Shown piece by piece: positions 16,237 through 25,161 of a stretch of 50,576 nt of DNA; position 1 is the first letter of the stretch, and every line of letters starts with the position of its first letter. Below the pieces are notes generated by a model. It was not told the DNA's origin and ran no database searches. It was given only the letters and a program-made list of their open reading frames with translations. A program made the translations under genes and the position numbers. This DNA is from Flammeovirgaceae bacterium UBA2371 (GTDB taxonomy: Bacteria; Bacteroidota; Bacteroidia; Cytophagales; Cyclobacteriaceae): NCBI GenBank assembly GCA_002345965.1, contig DDTF01000011.1:1-50576 (forward strand), in the 5' to 3' direction.

Positions 16237-17913
16237 TCAGGATAGGCCTGATATTTTTCCATTATTATCAATATCCATACCCATAGCAGCTGGCACATTC
16301 GGTAGGCCTGGCATTCGCAGCATATCTCCCGTTATCGGAATAACAAATCCCGCTCCCGCTGCTACCTCAATTTCGCGAACCGTTATGATAAAGTCTTTAG
16401 GTCTACCTCTTTTTTTTGCATCATCAGAAAAAGAATTTTGCGTTTTGGCTATACACACAGGCTTGTTGCTTAATCCCAGTCGCTCGATCTTATTTAAATT
16501 CTGTTTTGCCTTTGGCAAAAACTCTACTCCTTTCGCCCCATAAATTTTAACTGCCACTGCTTCTATTTTTTCTTGTATGGAGTCCTGCCAACGATATACA
16601 GGCCAGCATTTTCCATCAAATGATTCCGCAGCCTTTACCACCTGTGCGGCCAGATCCTTCATTCCTTCTCCGCCTTTTTCCCATCCTTCTGCCAATGCAA
16701 TTTGTACCCCTATTGACTTACACTTTTCCATCACCCATTTAATTTCCTCATCGGTATCGGACACAAACTTGTTTAAAGAAATTACCGCAGGCAGACCGAA
16801 TATTTTGGTGTTTTCAATGTGCTTTTCCAGATTGTCAAATCCTGCCTGCACAGCTTTCAGGTTTGGTTTTGTCAGGTCCTCGCGCTCTACCCCTCCATGG
16901 TATTTCAATGCCCTGATAGTAGCCACCAATACAATGGCATCTGGAGAAAATCCTCCATATCCCGAAACAATGTCTACAAATTTTTCGGCACCTAAATCCG
17001 ACCCAAACCCTGCTTCAGTCACCACAAAATCGGATAGGCTCATCCCCATTCTTGTTGCTATGATGGAATTAGCACCCTGAGCAATATTGGCAAAAGGTCC
17101 ACCATGAATGATCGCAGGATTGCCCTCCAATGTTTGAACCAAATTGGGTTTGATGGCCTCTTTTAACAACACTGCCACGGCCCCTTGCGCATTCAGGTCG
17201 CGTGCAAAGATGGCCTTCTTTCCATATGTATCCCCCACATAAATATTTCCTATCTTCTCCTTCAGGTCATCAAGGTCCTTAGCAAGACATAATATGGCCA
17301 TGATTTCTGATGCTGCGGTGATATTGAATCCTGTTTCACGAATCATACCTCCGTTTTTCCCTCCAAGACCGGTAATGATATTGCGAAGCGCCCTGTCGTT
17401 CATGTCCATCACCCTTTTCCACTCTACTGTTCTAGGGTCAATACCCAAACCTCCATCTGGTTTTTGAATATCATTATCAATCAGCGTGGCCAGTAAATTA
17501 TTGGCTTTCTCGATGGCAGAAAAATCGCCAGTAAAATGAAGGTTAATGTCTTCCATGGGTACCACTTGCGAAAAGCCACCGCCAGCCGCACCCCCTTTCA
17601 TTCCAAATACCGGGCCCAGAGATGGCTCCCTTAATACTACCGTTGTCTTCTTTCCAATTTTATTAAGCCCTTCGCAAAGTCCAATGGAGGTGGTGGTTTT
17701 ACCTTCTCCTGCTGGTGTGGGTGTCATGGCTGTTACCAAAATCAGCTTTGCTTTTCCAATTTTCTTTTCATCACTCAGCTCCAAGGGCAATTTTGCTTTA
17801 TACCTTCCGTACTGTTCGAGGTCCTCTTCTTTTATCCCCAGTGTTTTAGCAATTTCAGTGATGGGCTTCATTACGGAAGCCTGTGCTATCTCAAGGTCTG
17901 TCTTAAAGCTCAT
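16237..17913 (-). CDS. fhs: Formate--tetrahydrofolate ligase
   Basis: 558 residues, the usual size. It makes 10-formyl-THF from formate, THF and ATP in the cytoplasm. The P-loop TPTPAGEGKTTT is at 64-75, followed by LREPSLGPVFGMKGGAAGGG, GGPFANIAQGANS and a C-terminal PITGDMLRMPGLP, all typical. It is the first gene of a minus-strand run fhs-fdhD-fdhB-fdhA and sits back to back with trmN6 (26 bp between starts). The context makes one-carbon exchange between formate and folate the likely role, either recovering formate for purine and formyl-Met synthesis or working in reverse to yield ATP. Confidence 0.96.
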   Translation of the reverse strand: MSFKTDLEIAQASVMKPITEIAKTLGIKEEDLEQYGRYKAKLPLELSDEKKIGKAKLILVTAMTPTPAGEGKTTTSIGLCEGLNKIGKKTTVVLREPSLGPVFGMKGGAAGGGFSQVVPMEDINLHFTGDFSAIEKANNLLATLIDNDIQKPDGGLGIDPRTVEWKRVMDMNDRALRNIITGLGGKNGGMIRETGFNITAASEIMAILCLAKDLDDLKEKIGNIYVGDTYGKKAIFARDLNAQGAVAVLLKEAIKPNLVQTLEGNPAIIHGGPFANIAQGANSIIATRMGMSLSDFVVTEAGFGSDLGAEKFVDIVSGYGGFSPDAIVLVATIRALKYHGGVEREDLTKPNLKAVQAGFDNLEKHIENTKIFGLPAVISLNKFVSDTDEEIKWVMEKCKSIGVQIALAEGWEKGGEGMKDLAAQVVKAAESFDGKCWPVYRWQDSIQEKIEAVAVKIYGAKGVEFLPKAKQNLNKIERLGLSNKPVCIAKTQNSFSDDAKKRGRPKDFIITVREIEVAAGAGFVIPITGDMLRMPGLPNVPAAMGMDIDNNGKISGLS

Positions 17914-17918
17914 TTTCC

Positions 17919-17926
17919 TAATTTTG
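17919..17926 (+). promoter_or_regulatory. Bacteroidota -7 element before trmN6
   Basis: TAATTTTG fits TAnnTTTG and ends 13 bp before the trmN6 ATG. The -33 element would lie inside fhs, and no clear TTG is seen there. The predicted leader is only a few bases. Confidence 0.4.
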
Positions 17927-17939
17927 TTGTTTTAGAAAG

Positions 17940-18665
17940 ATGCACAGAAAAATCGGCCCAGACAACGCGTTCCATTTTAAACAGTTCCATATTAGCCATG
18001 ACCGGTGTGCTATGAAGGTGGGCACCGATGGTGTATTGTTAGGCGCCTGGAGTAATGTGCATAATGCCAAACAAATATTGGATATTGGTACAGGCACGGG
18101 TTTAATTTCTCTCATGCTGGCACAAAGGTCGGATGAGTTTGCTTCGATCGATGGTGTTGAAATTGATGAAGCCGCATTCCAGCAGGCCGCAGCCAATGCT
18201 AAAGCATCTCCGTGGCCTCACAAAGTACATATTCATCACACCTCAATCCAGCAATTTCGTACAGACAAGAATTACGACCTCATCGTTTCAAATCCACCGT
18301 TTTTTGCGAATAGTCTGAGGCCTCCTAACGAACAAAGAAATCGAACACGCCACAACGATGAATTACCCTTTTCAGAATTGACCGAAGCCGCTAAGCGACA
18401 CTTAAAGCCTTCTGGTCGGTTTTGTGTGATTTTGCCACGCGAAGAAGGAAATAGCTTCATCCAGTTGGCCGCCAAATCCTATCTGTTTTGCAACCAAAAA
18501 GTTGCGATAAAGTATAAACAATCGAAACCTATCGAACGTTATCTTTTAGAGTTCTCTTTCACGAGCAACAATCGTATTGAATATGAATTGCTGCTTAGTA
18601 ATGAGGACGGGAATTGGACTGAAACTTACAGGAAAATTGTTGCCCCATTTTACCTGTGGGCATGA
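17940..18665 (+). CDS. trmN6: tRNA1(Val) (adenine(37)-N6)-methyltransferase
   Basis: 241 residues. A Rossmann-type methyltransferase of the TrmN6/YfiC family, which methylates N6 of A37 in tRNA-Val. The N-terminal FKQFHISHDRCAMKVGTDGV is characteristic. SAM-binding motif I is DIGTGTGLI (about 48-56), and the N6-adenine motif NPPF begins at Asn118. It is divergent from fhs with only 26 bp between. The general fold is certain; the tRNA1(Val) specificity follows from family membership. Confidence 0.9.
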   Translation: MHRKIGPDNAFHFKQFHISHDRCAMKVGTDGVLLGAWSNVHNAKQILDIGTGTGLISLMLAQRSDEFASIDGVEIDEAAFQQAAANAKASPWPHKVHIHHTSIQQFRTDKNYDLIVSNPPFFANSLRPPNEQRNRTRHNDELPFSELTEAAKRHLKPSGRFCVILPREEGNSFIQLAAKSYLFCNQKVAIKYKQSKPIERYLLEFSFTSNNRIEYELLLSNEDGNWTETYRKIVAPFYLWA

Positions 18666-18785
18666 CTTAAAGTATTCTATATAAGCGGTTTGCATCGATC
18701 CTGTCCATACTCCATTCATCACAAATCAACCGAGTTATGGTTGTAGAGGGTGTTAATATTGCGCCTTTAAATTCAACACAGAAGC

Positions 18786-21017
18786 GTGCGTAGAATTTTT
18801 TTCTTAATCTCATCAATTCTATTAAGTCAGGTCGGCTTTTCCCAGCTGCCTGGCATACACATTTACAAAACAGATGAAAAGATAGTAATTGATGGCATTT
18901 TGGATGAAGAAGTCTGGGAAAATGCAGAGATAGCAGATCATTTTAAGCAATACTTTCCCTCTGACACCAGCTTTGCTACAGTAAATACAGAAATACGGCT
19001 CACCTACGACAAAAACAACATCTACATAGCCGCCAAAATGTACAATAAGACCCCAGGAATGGGTAAATACGTAACTCCCTCGTTACGAAGAGACTACCGC
19101 GGAGAGGCCAATGATGGAGTATCCGTAGTATTCGATACTTTCAAAGACAAAACCAATGCGTTCATTTTCGGGGTGAATCCTTTTGGGGTTCAGCGCGAGG
19201 GACTTATTTCCAACGGTGGCGGAGGTCGCGATTCATTTACACTCAACTGGGACAACAAATGGCTGGCGGCAGCCGGACAATTTGATGGCTATTGGACGGC
19301 TGAATTCGCCATACCTTTTAAAACCCTCCGTTTCAAGGAAGGGCTCAGCACCTGGAACGTCAACTTTTATCGCATCGATAGCCAAACCGGAGAGCGATCT
19401 ACGTGGTCTCCTATTCCCCGCAATTTTAGTATTTCAGCATTGGCCTTCAACCGGGAGTTGATTTGGGATGTACCCCTAAAAAAACCCGGAGCCAATGTGT
19501 CCGTTATTCCTTATCTGGCCACCTCACAGGCCAAAGATTTTGAAGAAGGCACACCGAAAACAGGAAATATGGCTGTGGGGGGCGATGCAAAAGTAGCACT
19601 CGGTCCAGCGCTGAATCTTGACGTTACCATTAACCCTGATTTTTCCCAGGTTGAGGTTGACCAACAGGTTACCAACCTTGATCGATTTGAGATCTTCTTT
19701 CCAGAACGCAGGCAGTTTTTTCTCGAGAATGCAGATTTGTTTTCCGACTTTGGCGTGGATCGGATGCGGCCCTTCTTTTCGCGAAGGATTGGTATAGCTA
19801 AGGATACGGTGAGCGGAGCCAACGTGCAAAATAAAATACAGTACGGAGTTAGACTAAGTGGAAAAGTGAACAACAACCTTCGCGTAGGCCTTCTCAATAT
19901 GCAAGGAGAAAGGGATGAGTCCCTTGGATTACTTGGAACCAACTATACGGTCGCAACCTTCCAGCGAAAGCTTTTCTCACGTTCCAACATTGGGATGATC
20001 TTCATCAATAAACAAGCTTTCAAAGATTCTTTAGATGGTGAATTTACCGTCAATCCTGAAGCTTACAATAGGATCATTGGGCTGGATTACAATCTTGCCA
20101 GCGCCAACAACAGGTGGAATGGTAAGTTTTTTTACCATCAATCCATGGATGCCGCAAAGCTGGATTCCACTTTTGCTATGGGGGCTAATATTGAATTCAA
20201 TACTTTGAAATGGGAAGTTAATGCTTCGCTGCAAAATATTGGCGCCAATTACAATCCTGAGGTAGGATTTGCCAGAAGGGTGGATTATCAGCGAGTATCC
20301 TCCTCCACATGGTATAATTTTTATCCTGGCTCGGGAGGCATTCAAAGTCATGGACCTGGATTTGATTTTGACATTTACAGAAACGAAAAATACGGAGTGA
20401 CCGACTATGATGTGAACCTGATGTACAAAATGAAATTCAACAATACAGGTTCGTTCAACGTGCGTCTCCGAAAAGAATATGTCTATCTATTTGATTCGTT
20501 TGATCCCACCAGAACAGAATCGTTGGAATTAGCGGCAGGTACTTCATATACCAATAATGTACTGATGGGGTGGTACAATTCTGACCAGCGTAAAAGGATT
20601 GCGTACAGTATGTCTACTCGTCTTGGAGGATATTTTAATGGTACCCGAGTGAATTTTCAAGGTGATATTGGTTATCGCTATCAACCTTACGGGGTATTAT
20701 CAATGGATTTTTCTTACAATCGTATTCGACTACCACAGCCGTATGCCAGCGCTGACATCCTACTTGTTGGGCCTCGATTTGATTTTACCTTTACCAAAAA
20801 TGTATTCTGGACCACATTTGTGCAGTACAACAGTCAAATTCAAAATCTAAATATCAATTCAAGGCTACAATGGAGATTCAAACCTGTTTCTGATCTATTT
20901 ATCGTCTATACAGATAATTATTTGGCATCTTCTTTCGAACAGGGAGACGTTTTCAGGATCGGACAACCTAAATATCGATCTCTCGTATTAAAACTTACAT
21001 ATTGGCTTAATCTTTGA
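18786..21017 (+). CDS. DUF5916 outer-membrane protein with CBM9-like N-terminus (paralogue 1)
   Basis: 743 residues. GTG start, then a signal peptide (MRRIFFLISSILLSQVGFSQ). Residues about 25-230 resemble the CBM9-like domain seen in carbohydrate- and haem-binding proteins, starting with IDGILDEEVWENAEIADHF. The rest is the DUF5916 barrel, with the family block NPDFSQVEVDQQVTNLDRFE and FPERRQFFLENADLF, and an aromatic C-terminal strand (KLTYWLNL) expected for outer-membrane insertion. A second copy of the family lies at 28890-31154. Role unknown; a surface-exposed import or processing protein is likely. An inverted repeat directly after the stop (21019-21043) may end transcription. Confidence 0.88.
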   Translation: MRRIFFLISSILLSQVGFSQLPGIHIYKTDEKIVIDGILDEEVWENAEIADHFKQYFPSDTSFATVNTEIRLTYDKNNIYIAAKMYNKTPGMGKYVTPSLRRDYRGEANDGVSVVFDTFKDKTNAFIFGVNPFGVQREGLISNGGGGRDSFTLNWDNKWLAAAGQFDGYWTAEFAIPFKTLRFKEGLSTWNVNFYRIDSQTGERSTWSPIPRNFSISALAFNRELIWDVPLKKPGANVSVIPYLATSQAKDFEEGTPKTGNMAVGGDAKVALGPALNLDVTINPDFSQVEVDQQVTNLDRFEIFFPERRQFFLENADLFSDFGVDRMRPFFSRRIGIAKDTVSGANVQNKIQYGVRLSGKVNNNLRVGLLNMQGERDESLGLLGTNYTVATFQRKLFSRSNIGMIFINKQAFKDSLDGEFTVNPEAYNRIIGLDYNLASANNRWNGKFFYHQSMDAAKLDSTFAMGANIEFNTLKWEVNASLQNIGANYNPEVGFARRVDYQRVSSSTWYNFYPGSGGIQSHGPGFDFDIYRNEKYGVTDYDVNLMYKMKFNNTGSFNVRLRKEYVYLFDSFDPTRTESLELAAGTSYTNNVLMGWYNSDQRKRIAYSMSTRLGGYFNGTRVNFQGDIGYRYQPYGVLSMDFSYNRIRLPQPYASADILLVGPRFDFTFTKNVFWTTFVQYNSQIQNLNINSRLQWRFKPVSDLFIVYTDNYLASSFEQGDVFRIGQPKYRSLVLKLTYWLNL

Positions 21018-21018
21018 G

Positions 21019-21043
21019 TTGTAAATCGTATCTTGATTTACAA
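21019..21043. repeat. Perfect 9-bp inverted repeat between the DUF5916 gene and yceI
   Basis: TTGTAAATC-gtatctt-GATTTACAA begins 2 bp after the DUF5916 stop. The stem is perfect but A+T-rich, and no T-run follows on the plus strand, so it is either a weak terminator or a regulator site in the promoter region of the YceI gene (ATG 21105). Confidence 0.45.
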
Positions 21044-21104
21044 GATTGAAAAGTGCATTCAACAGCCTTTTTAGTTAAATTTATATATTCTAAAATCTAC
21101 AGCT

Positions 21105-21680
21105 ATGAAAAGGGGAATATCAATATTGGCATTAATTACGATTACCATTTGCAGTTACGCACAAAGCAAATGGAGTCTTAACCAAGCACACAGTAAAATT
21201 GGTTTCATTGTGACACATATGGTTGTTTCTGAAGTCGAGGGTAACTTCAAACAATTTGAAGGAAAAGTCAGCACAACATCAGATGATTTTAATGGGGCAG
21301 AAGTAGAATTTACAGCTCAGGTGGCCTCAGTTGATACAGACAATGACAGAAGAGATAATCATTTGCGTTCCGATGATTTTTTTAATGCAGAGAAATATCC
21401 CACAATCAAATTTGCAGGAAAGTTGATGAAACAAGGAGAAAAATATCAGCTTATTGGAAAGCTTACCATGCGAGAAGTATCTAAGGATGTTACGTTGGAT
21501 GTCACTTACGGAGGTACAGTAAATACAGGGAAAGTGAAAAAAGCAGGATTTAAGATTTCCGGAAAAATAAACCGTCAGGAGTTTGGACTCAGATGGGCCA
21601 ATAAACTGGAGTCTGGCGAATTCGTAGTAGCGGATGAAGTCCAAATTGAATGCAGACTGCAACTGGACAAAAGCGCATAA
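21105..21680 (+). CDS. YceI family periplasmic lipocalin-like protein
   Basis: 191 residues with a signal peptide ending near SYAQ. The mature protein opens with SKWSLNQAHSKIGFIVTHMV and shows the YceI pattern of an eight-stranded lipocalin-like barrel (DNDRRDNHLRSDDFFNAEKY, PTIKFAGKL, KLTMREVSKDV). YceI proteins bind polyisoprenoids or amphiphiles in the periplasm; the true ligand is usually unknown. A strong terminator follows at 21702-21743, so the gene is a separate unit from the MarR gene downstream. Co-occurrence of YceI and MarR genes may mean that the regulator controls it, but the terminator argues for independent transcripts. Confidence 0.92.
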   Translation: MKRGISILALITITICSYAQSKWSLNQAHSKIGFIVTHMVVSEVEGNFKQFEGKVSTTSDDFNGAEVEFTAQVASVDTDNDRRDNHLRSDDFFNAEKYPTIKFAGKLMKQGEKYQLIGKLTMREVSKDVTLDVTYGGTVNTGKVKKAGFKISGKINRQEFGLRWANKLESGEFVVADEVQIECRLQLDKSA

Positions 21681-21701
21681 TAATTAGCGATTCTTATCCA
21701 T

Positions 21702-21743
21702 TAAGGGCATGTTCTTTAAAGAATATGTCCTTATTTTTATTTT
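21702..21743 (+). terminator. Intrinsic terminator after yceI
   Basis: A 16-bp stem, TAAGGGCATGTTCTTT against AAAGAATATGTCCTTA, pairs fully if two G-U pairs are allowed. It is followed at once by TTTTTATTTT. It lies 21 bp after the YceI stop and ends just before the MarR start at 21749. The right arm and T-run also form most of the MarR 5' region. Confidence 0.8.
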
Positions 21744-21748
21744 AGACC

Positions 21749-22198
21749 ATGAACATTAAAGAAGAAATAAAGCAATCCCGCTTCCGTAATCACTGCCAGG
21801 AAGTTTCCATTAATATCATTTACACCTCAGGCTGGCTGGCCAACAAACACAAGGATTTCTTTTCAGAATTTGGCATCACCTCTCAGCAATTCAACATCCT
21901 CTCCATCCTTCGGGGTCAGTATCCGAATAAAATTTCCGGGGCTGAAATCAAATCAAGGATGATGGACAAAAACTCTGACGTCTCAAGACTCCTGGATAGG
22001 CTTATTTTAAAAGGACTTATTGTGAAACGTCCTTCCTCCGATGACAGGCGTGCTGCTGATATTGAAATCAGTAATAATGGACTTGAATTACTCAAAGCCA
22101 TTGACGCACAAGTACATCAATTGGACAAGATCGTTAGTAATCTTACAGAAGAAGAGGCCCATCAGCTCAGTACACTCCTTGATAAAGTAAGAGGCTAA
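21749..22198 (+). CDS. MarR family transcriptional regulator
   Basis: 149 residues with a winged helix-turn-helix: FGITSQQFNILSILRG, then SGAEIKSRMMDKNSDVSRLL and the wing KRPSSDDRRAADIEIS, ending in a dimerisation helix (LTEEEAHQLSTLLDKVRG). MarR proteins respond to phenolic or oxidative signals. The upstream neighbour is YceI, a pairing suggesting that the two are functionally linked. The stop overlaps the stop region of the convergent M3 peptidase gene by a few bases. Confidence 0.9.
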   Translation: MNIKEEIKQSRFRNHCQEVSINIIYTSGWLANKHKDFFSEFGITSQQFNILSILRGQYPNKISGAEIKSRMMDKNSDVSRLLDRLILKGLIVKRPSSDDRRAADIEISNNGLELLKAIDAQVHQLDKIVSNLTEEEAHQLSTLLDKVRG

Positions 22199-23919
22199 AT
22201 CTTTTTGATTTCCTCTTTGACGAAGTCCATCAACTCTTTGATATACCCCTTACTAAAATCAAAACGGATATCGGCAGCTGCATATATTTCCGGAATGGTT
22301 TTCATATAGCCTAACTTTAAGGCATTCATGTATCCCTGCAATCCTTTTTGAGGGTTATTTCGGTAATTCCTCCAAACCGCTATTGCCCCTAACTGTGCCA
22401 TGCCATATTCTATATAGTAAAATGGCACTTCATAAAGGTGCAACTGCTTTTGCCAGAGGTAGTCTTTACCCTCCTGAAGACCACTCCAGTCCGTGGTTTT
22501 ATCCGCAAACTCATTCAGAATTCTGTTCCAGTTGCTCTTTCTTTCCTCAAGTGTGTGCCTGGGGTTTTCATAAATCCAGTGCTGAAATTTATCGATAGTA
22601 GCCACCCAGGGAAGGGTCTCTATTAAATCTTCCAAATGCTCTAATTTGGCACGCTTCAAGTCTGCCTCATTGGTAAAGAAAATATCCCAGTGATCCATTG
22701 AGATGAGCTCCATCGCCATAGAAGCCAACTCAGCCACCTCCATTGGAGGTGATTTAAAGTCGTTGAGGGGCAATTCCATAGTAAGGAAATTATGTACTGC
22801 GTGCCCACCCTCATGCATTATGGTAGTCATGTCGCGCAAAGTAGACGTGGCATTCATGAAAATAAAAGGAACTCCAATTTCAGCCAATGGATAATTGTAG
22901 CCACCTGGCGCTTTGCCCTTTCTTGATTCTAAATCCAAATGCCCCATTTCTCGCATGATGGTAAGACACTGTCCAAGGTAAGGATCTAGCTTACTGAAAA
23001 CTTCTATTGCTTTTTCCGTCAATTCCTTACCGTTTTCAAAAGCTTTCAATGGCTCGCGTCCCTCCGGGTCTACAGCTTTATCCCATGGCCTGAGTGAGGC
23101 AACTTTCAGTTTTTCCTTCCGTTGTTTGGCCATTTGATCAAGAATGGGGACTACTTCTGATTGAATGGCTTCATGAAACTGAAAACAATCCTCCGGGGTA
23201 TAGTCAAATCTTCCATAGGATTTAAACATGTAGTCTCGAAAATTGGAAAAATCTGCATTGGAGGCCACTTTGTCTCTAAGTATTAACAATTTGGAAAACA
23301 ACTCGTCCAGTGTTTCTTTGTCCTTCAGCCTGCGCTGCACAATAGAAAGATAAACTTCCTCTCTTTTATTTCTATCGGTCGACATCAATAATACTCCTGC
23401 CTGCTGCAAAGTCATTTCTTTGCCATCCAGTTCCACCGTCATGGCTCCGGTGATCTGACCATACTTTTGAGTCTGCGTGCTGATTTGTGTAAACAAAGGA
23501 ATGTTAGCTTCTCGGAAGAGTTCAATTTCTTTTCTGATATTTCTTACCATCATATCAAAACCTTCTTTCTTTTCCAAGGTCTTCAGGAATGGGCTTGACA
23601 CCAACTTTTTATTCAATGCATCAGACAATGGTGATATGTGCGGTTGGATGTTTTCTACAAAATCCTGATAACTGTTTCTATATTCTTCATTTTCAGTAAA
23701 GCAAGTCATTCGAATGTATCGCCAGCCCGCATCTTCTGAGAGTACGGATTCCAGCTCACTGCGATGTTTCAACCACTTTTCCAATTGCTCGGAAGAGTTA
23801 ATCTCCGTCTGAAGCAGTTTATCAAAGTAAGGTTTTAACTCTTCCCAGTTTGTTACCATATAATTTTCCGGAAGAAATTGTCGCGTTGGCCTTTTTGGAA
23901 CAGATAGTGAAGTGCTCAT
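22195..23919 (-). CDS. M3 family oligoendopeptidase (PepF-like)
   Basis: 574 residues from the chosen ATG. A cytoplasmic thimet-type zinc peptidase that trims short peptides. The zinc site is MHEGGHAVH, with His369, Glu370 and His373, and the family's helical N-terminal half precedes it. An upstream in-frame ATG at 23952 exists, but a TAATTTTG promoter element at 23950-23957 overlaps it, so the transcript probably starts after that codon. The family is certain, the substrate is not. Confidence 0.92.
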   Translation of the reverse strand: MSTSLSVPKRPTRQFLPENYMVTNWEELKPYFDKLLQTEINSSEQLEKWLKHRSELESVLSEDAGWRYIRMTCFTENEEYRNSYQDFVENIQPHISPLSDALNKKLVSSPFLKTLEKKEGFDMMVRNIRKEIELFREANIPLFTQISTQTQKYGQITGAMTVELDGKEMTLQQAGVLLMSTDRNKREEVYLSIVQRRLKDKETLDELFSKLLILRDKVASNADFSNFRDYMFKSYGRFDYTPEDCFQFHEAIQSEVVPILDQMAKQRKEKLKVASLRPWDKAVDPEGREPLKAFENGKELTEKAIEVFSKLDPYLGQCLTIMREMGHLDLESRKGKAPGGYNYPLAEIGVPFIFMNATSTLRDMTTIMHEGGHAVHNFLTMELPLNDFKSPPMEVAELASMAMELISMDHWDIFFTNEADLKRAKLEHLEDLIETLPWVATIDKFQHWIYENPRHTLEERKSNWNRILNEFADKTTDWSGLQEGKDYLWQKQLHLYEVPFYYIEYGMAQLGAIAVWRNYRNNPQKGLQGYMNALKLGYMKTIPEIYAAADIRFDFSKGYIKELMDFVKEEIKKI

Positions 23920-23949
23920 GAATTTATTACTTATTAACGAATAGGTCGA

Positions 23950-23957
23950 CAAAATTA
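23950..23957 (-). promoter_or_regulatory. Bacteroidota -7 element for the M3 peptidase gene
   Basis: Minus-strand TAATTTTG fits TAnnTTTG. An upstream TTG is found 15 bp away, slightly short of the usual spacing. Transcription near 23943 supports the 23919 start codon over the one at 23952. Confidence 0.5.
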
Positions 23958-24080
23958 GTCAAATTGGCTCCTCAAGCCAGCCGATTTGTTATTTCTCTCC
24001 CTCATAATAAAAAATTAATAGGGACAGAAGCGCAAGCCGACTTGTCAATTAATTAAATTTGGCAGTAATTCACTTCCTGT

Positions 24081-24809
24081 ATGGACACTCCGTTGTATCT
24101 GATCACACAAATCGGGTTTGCTGCCACAACTATTTTCTTTTTCGGGCTTGTTTTAAAACACTTGAAAAGGGCTCTTATTCAATCCAGCATTACATTAAAA
24201 AAACAGCGTTCCATTTTCAATTACACCATTGCGGGACTTATACTATGGATGATTGTGCTTTCCGCATTGTCACTCAAGGGATTTTTTTTAAATTTTTCAT
24301 CTTTCCCTCCACGCTTTGTAATCATTATTCTCGTACCGCTAATTACCCTCATTTGGGCATTGCTGATTTCTGATACCACCAAAGAATTGCTATCCATCAT
24401 TCCACCCGAAGTAATTATTAGGTTACAGGTATTCAGAGTAGTTGTTGAGTTGTTACTTTGGTTGTTGTTCATTCAATCTTTGCTGCCTATTCAAATGACT
24501 TTTGAAGGAAGAAATTTTGATATCCTGGCTGGAATAAGTGCGCCTTTCATTGCTTACCTCGCTTTTACAAAAAAAGTGATTTCAAAAAAGGGAGTACTTA
24601 TCTGGAACATTCTCTGTCTCGGACTCTTGCTCAATATTGTGATCACGGCCATTCTCTCCATGCCAACTTCGTTCAGGTATTTTATGAATGAACCTGCTAA
24701 CACCATTGTTACTCAATTTCCTATAGTTTGGCTGCCTGGTTTTCTGGTGCCTCTGGCTTATGGTCTTCATTTTCTTTCCATTCGGCAACTCCTTCTTCAA
24801 AAGGATTGA
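24081..24809 (+). CDS. Integral membrane protein of unknown family
   Basis: 242 residues with about six or seven hydrophobic helices (for example ITQIGFAATTIFFFGLVL, FVIIILVPLITLIWALLI, VVVELLLWLLFIQSLLP). I see no catalytic or transport motif. The regular hydrophobic pattern with short loops and the charged ends (KHLKRALIQ, RQLLLQKD) support a real inner-membrane protein. It is followed 30 bp later by another small membrane protein, possibly in the same operon. Confidence 0.75.
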   Translation: MDTPLYLITQIGFAATTIFFFGLVLKHLKRALIQSSITLKKQRSIFNYTIAGLILWMIVLSALSLKGFFLNFSSFPPRFVIIILVPLITLIWALLISDTTKELLSIIPPEVIIRLQVFRVVVELLLWLLFIQSLLPIQMTFEGRNFDILAGISAPFIAYLAFTKKVISKKGVLIWNILCLGLLLNIVITAILSMPTSFRYFMNEPANTIVTQFPIVWLPGFLVPLAYGLHFLSIRQLLLQKD

Positions 24810-24839
24810 TCTGCCAAAGAAAATTGTATAGTATGCATT

Positions 24840-25094
24840 ATGAAATTATTTATAGATGTAATCGGTTGGATCGGATCCATTGAAGTAATTCTCGCATACG
24901 GACTCAACAGCTATCAGAAAATTAATTCCAATTCCCTTTTGTTTCAGATATTGAATCTTACAGGAGCAGGATTTTTAATTGCCAATACAGTTTATTACGG
25001 AGCTTTCCCATCTGCTTTCATCAATGTGATATGGGTATTGATCGCAATCCCGGCTATTTACCAGATCTTAAAGAATAGAAAAACAAGCCTGTAA
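24840..25094 (+). CDS. Small membrane protein, CBU_0592 family
   Basis: 84 residues with three predicted helices. The sequence IDVIGWIGSIEVILAYGLNS with a following SLLFQILNLTGAGFLIANT block and a polar centre resembles the CBU_0592-type small membrane proteins, whose function is unknown. It lies 30 bp after the larger membrane protein gene and 67 bp before the beta-lactamase-like gene. Confidence 0.75.
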   Translation: MKLFIDVIGWIGSIEVILAYGLNSYQKINSNSLLFQILNLTGAGFLIANTVYYGAFPSAFINVIWVLIAIPAIYQILKNRKTSL

Positions 25095-25161
25095 TTGTCT
25101 AAGTTCTAATTCAGGCATTTTTAGATTCATTAAATTATTATCTTTCTAAAAACTGTAATCC

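Noticed and set aside
16577..17080. 167-codon open frame antisense to fhs
   Set aside because: No motif and directly opposite conserved Fhs sequence.
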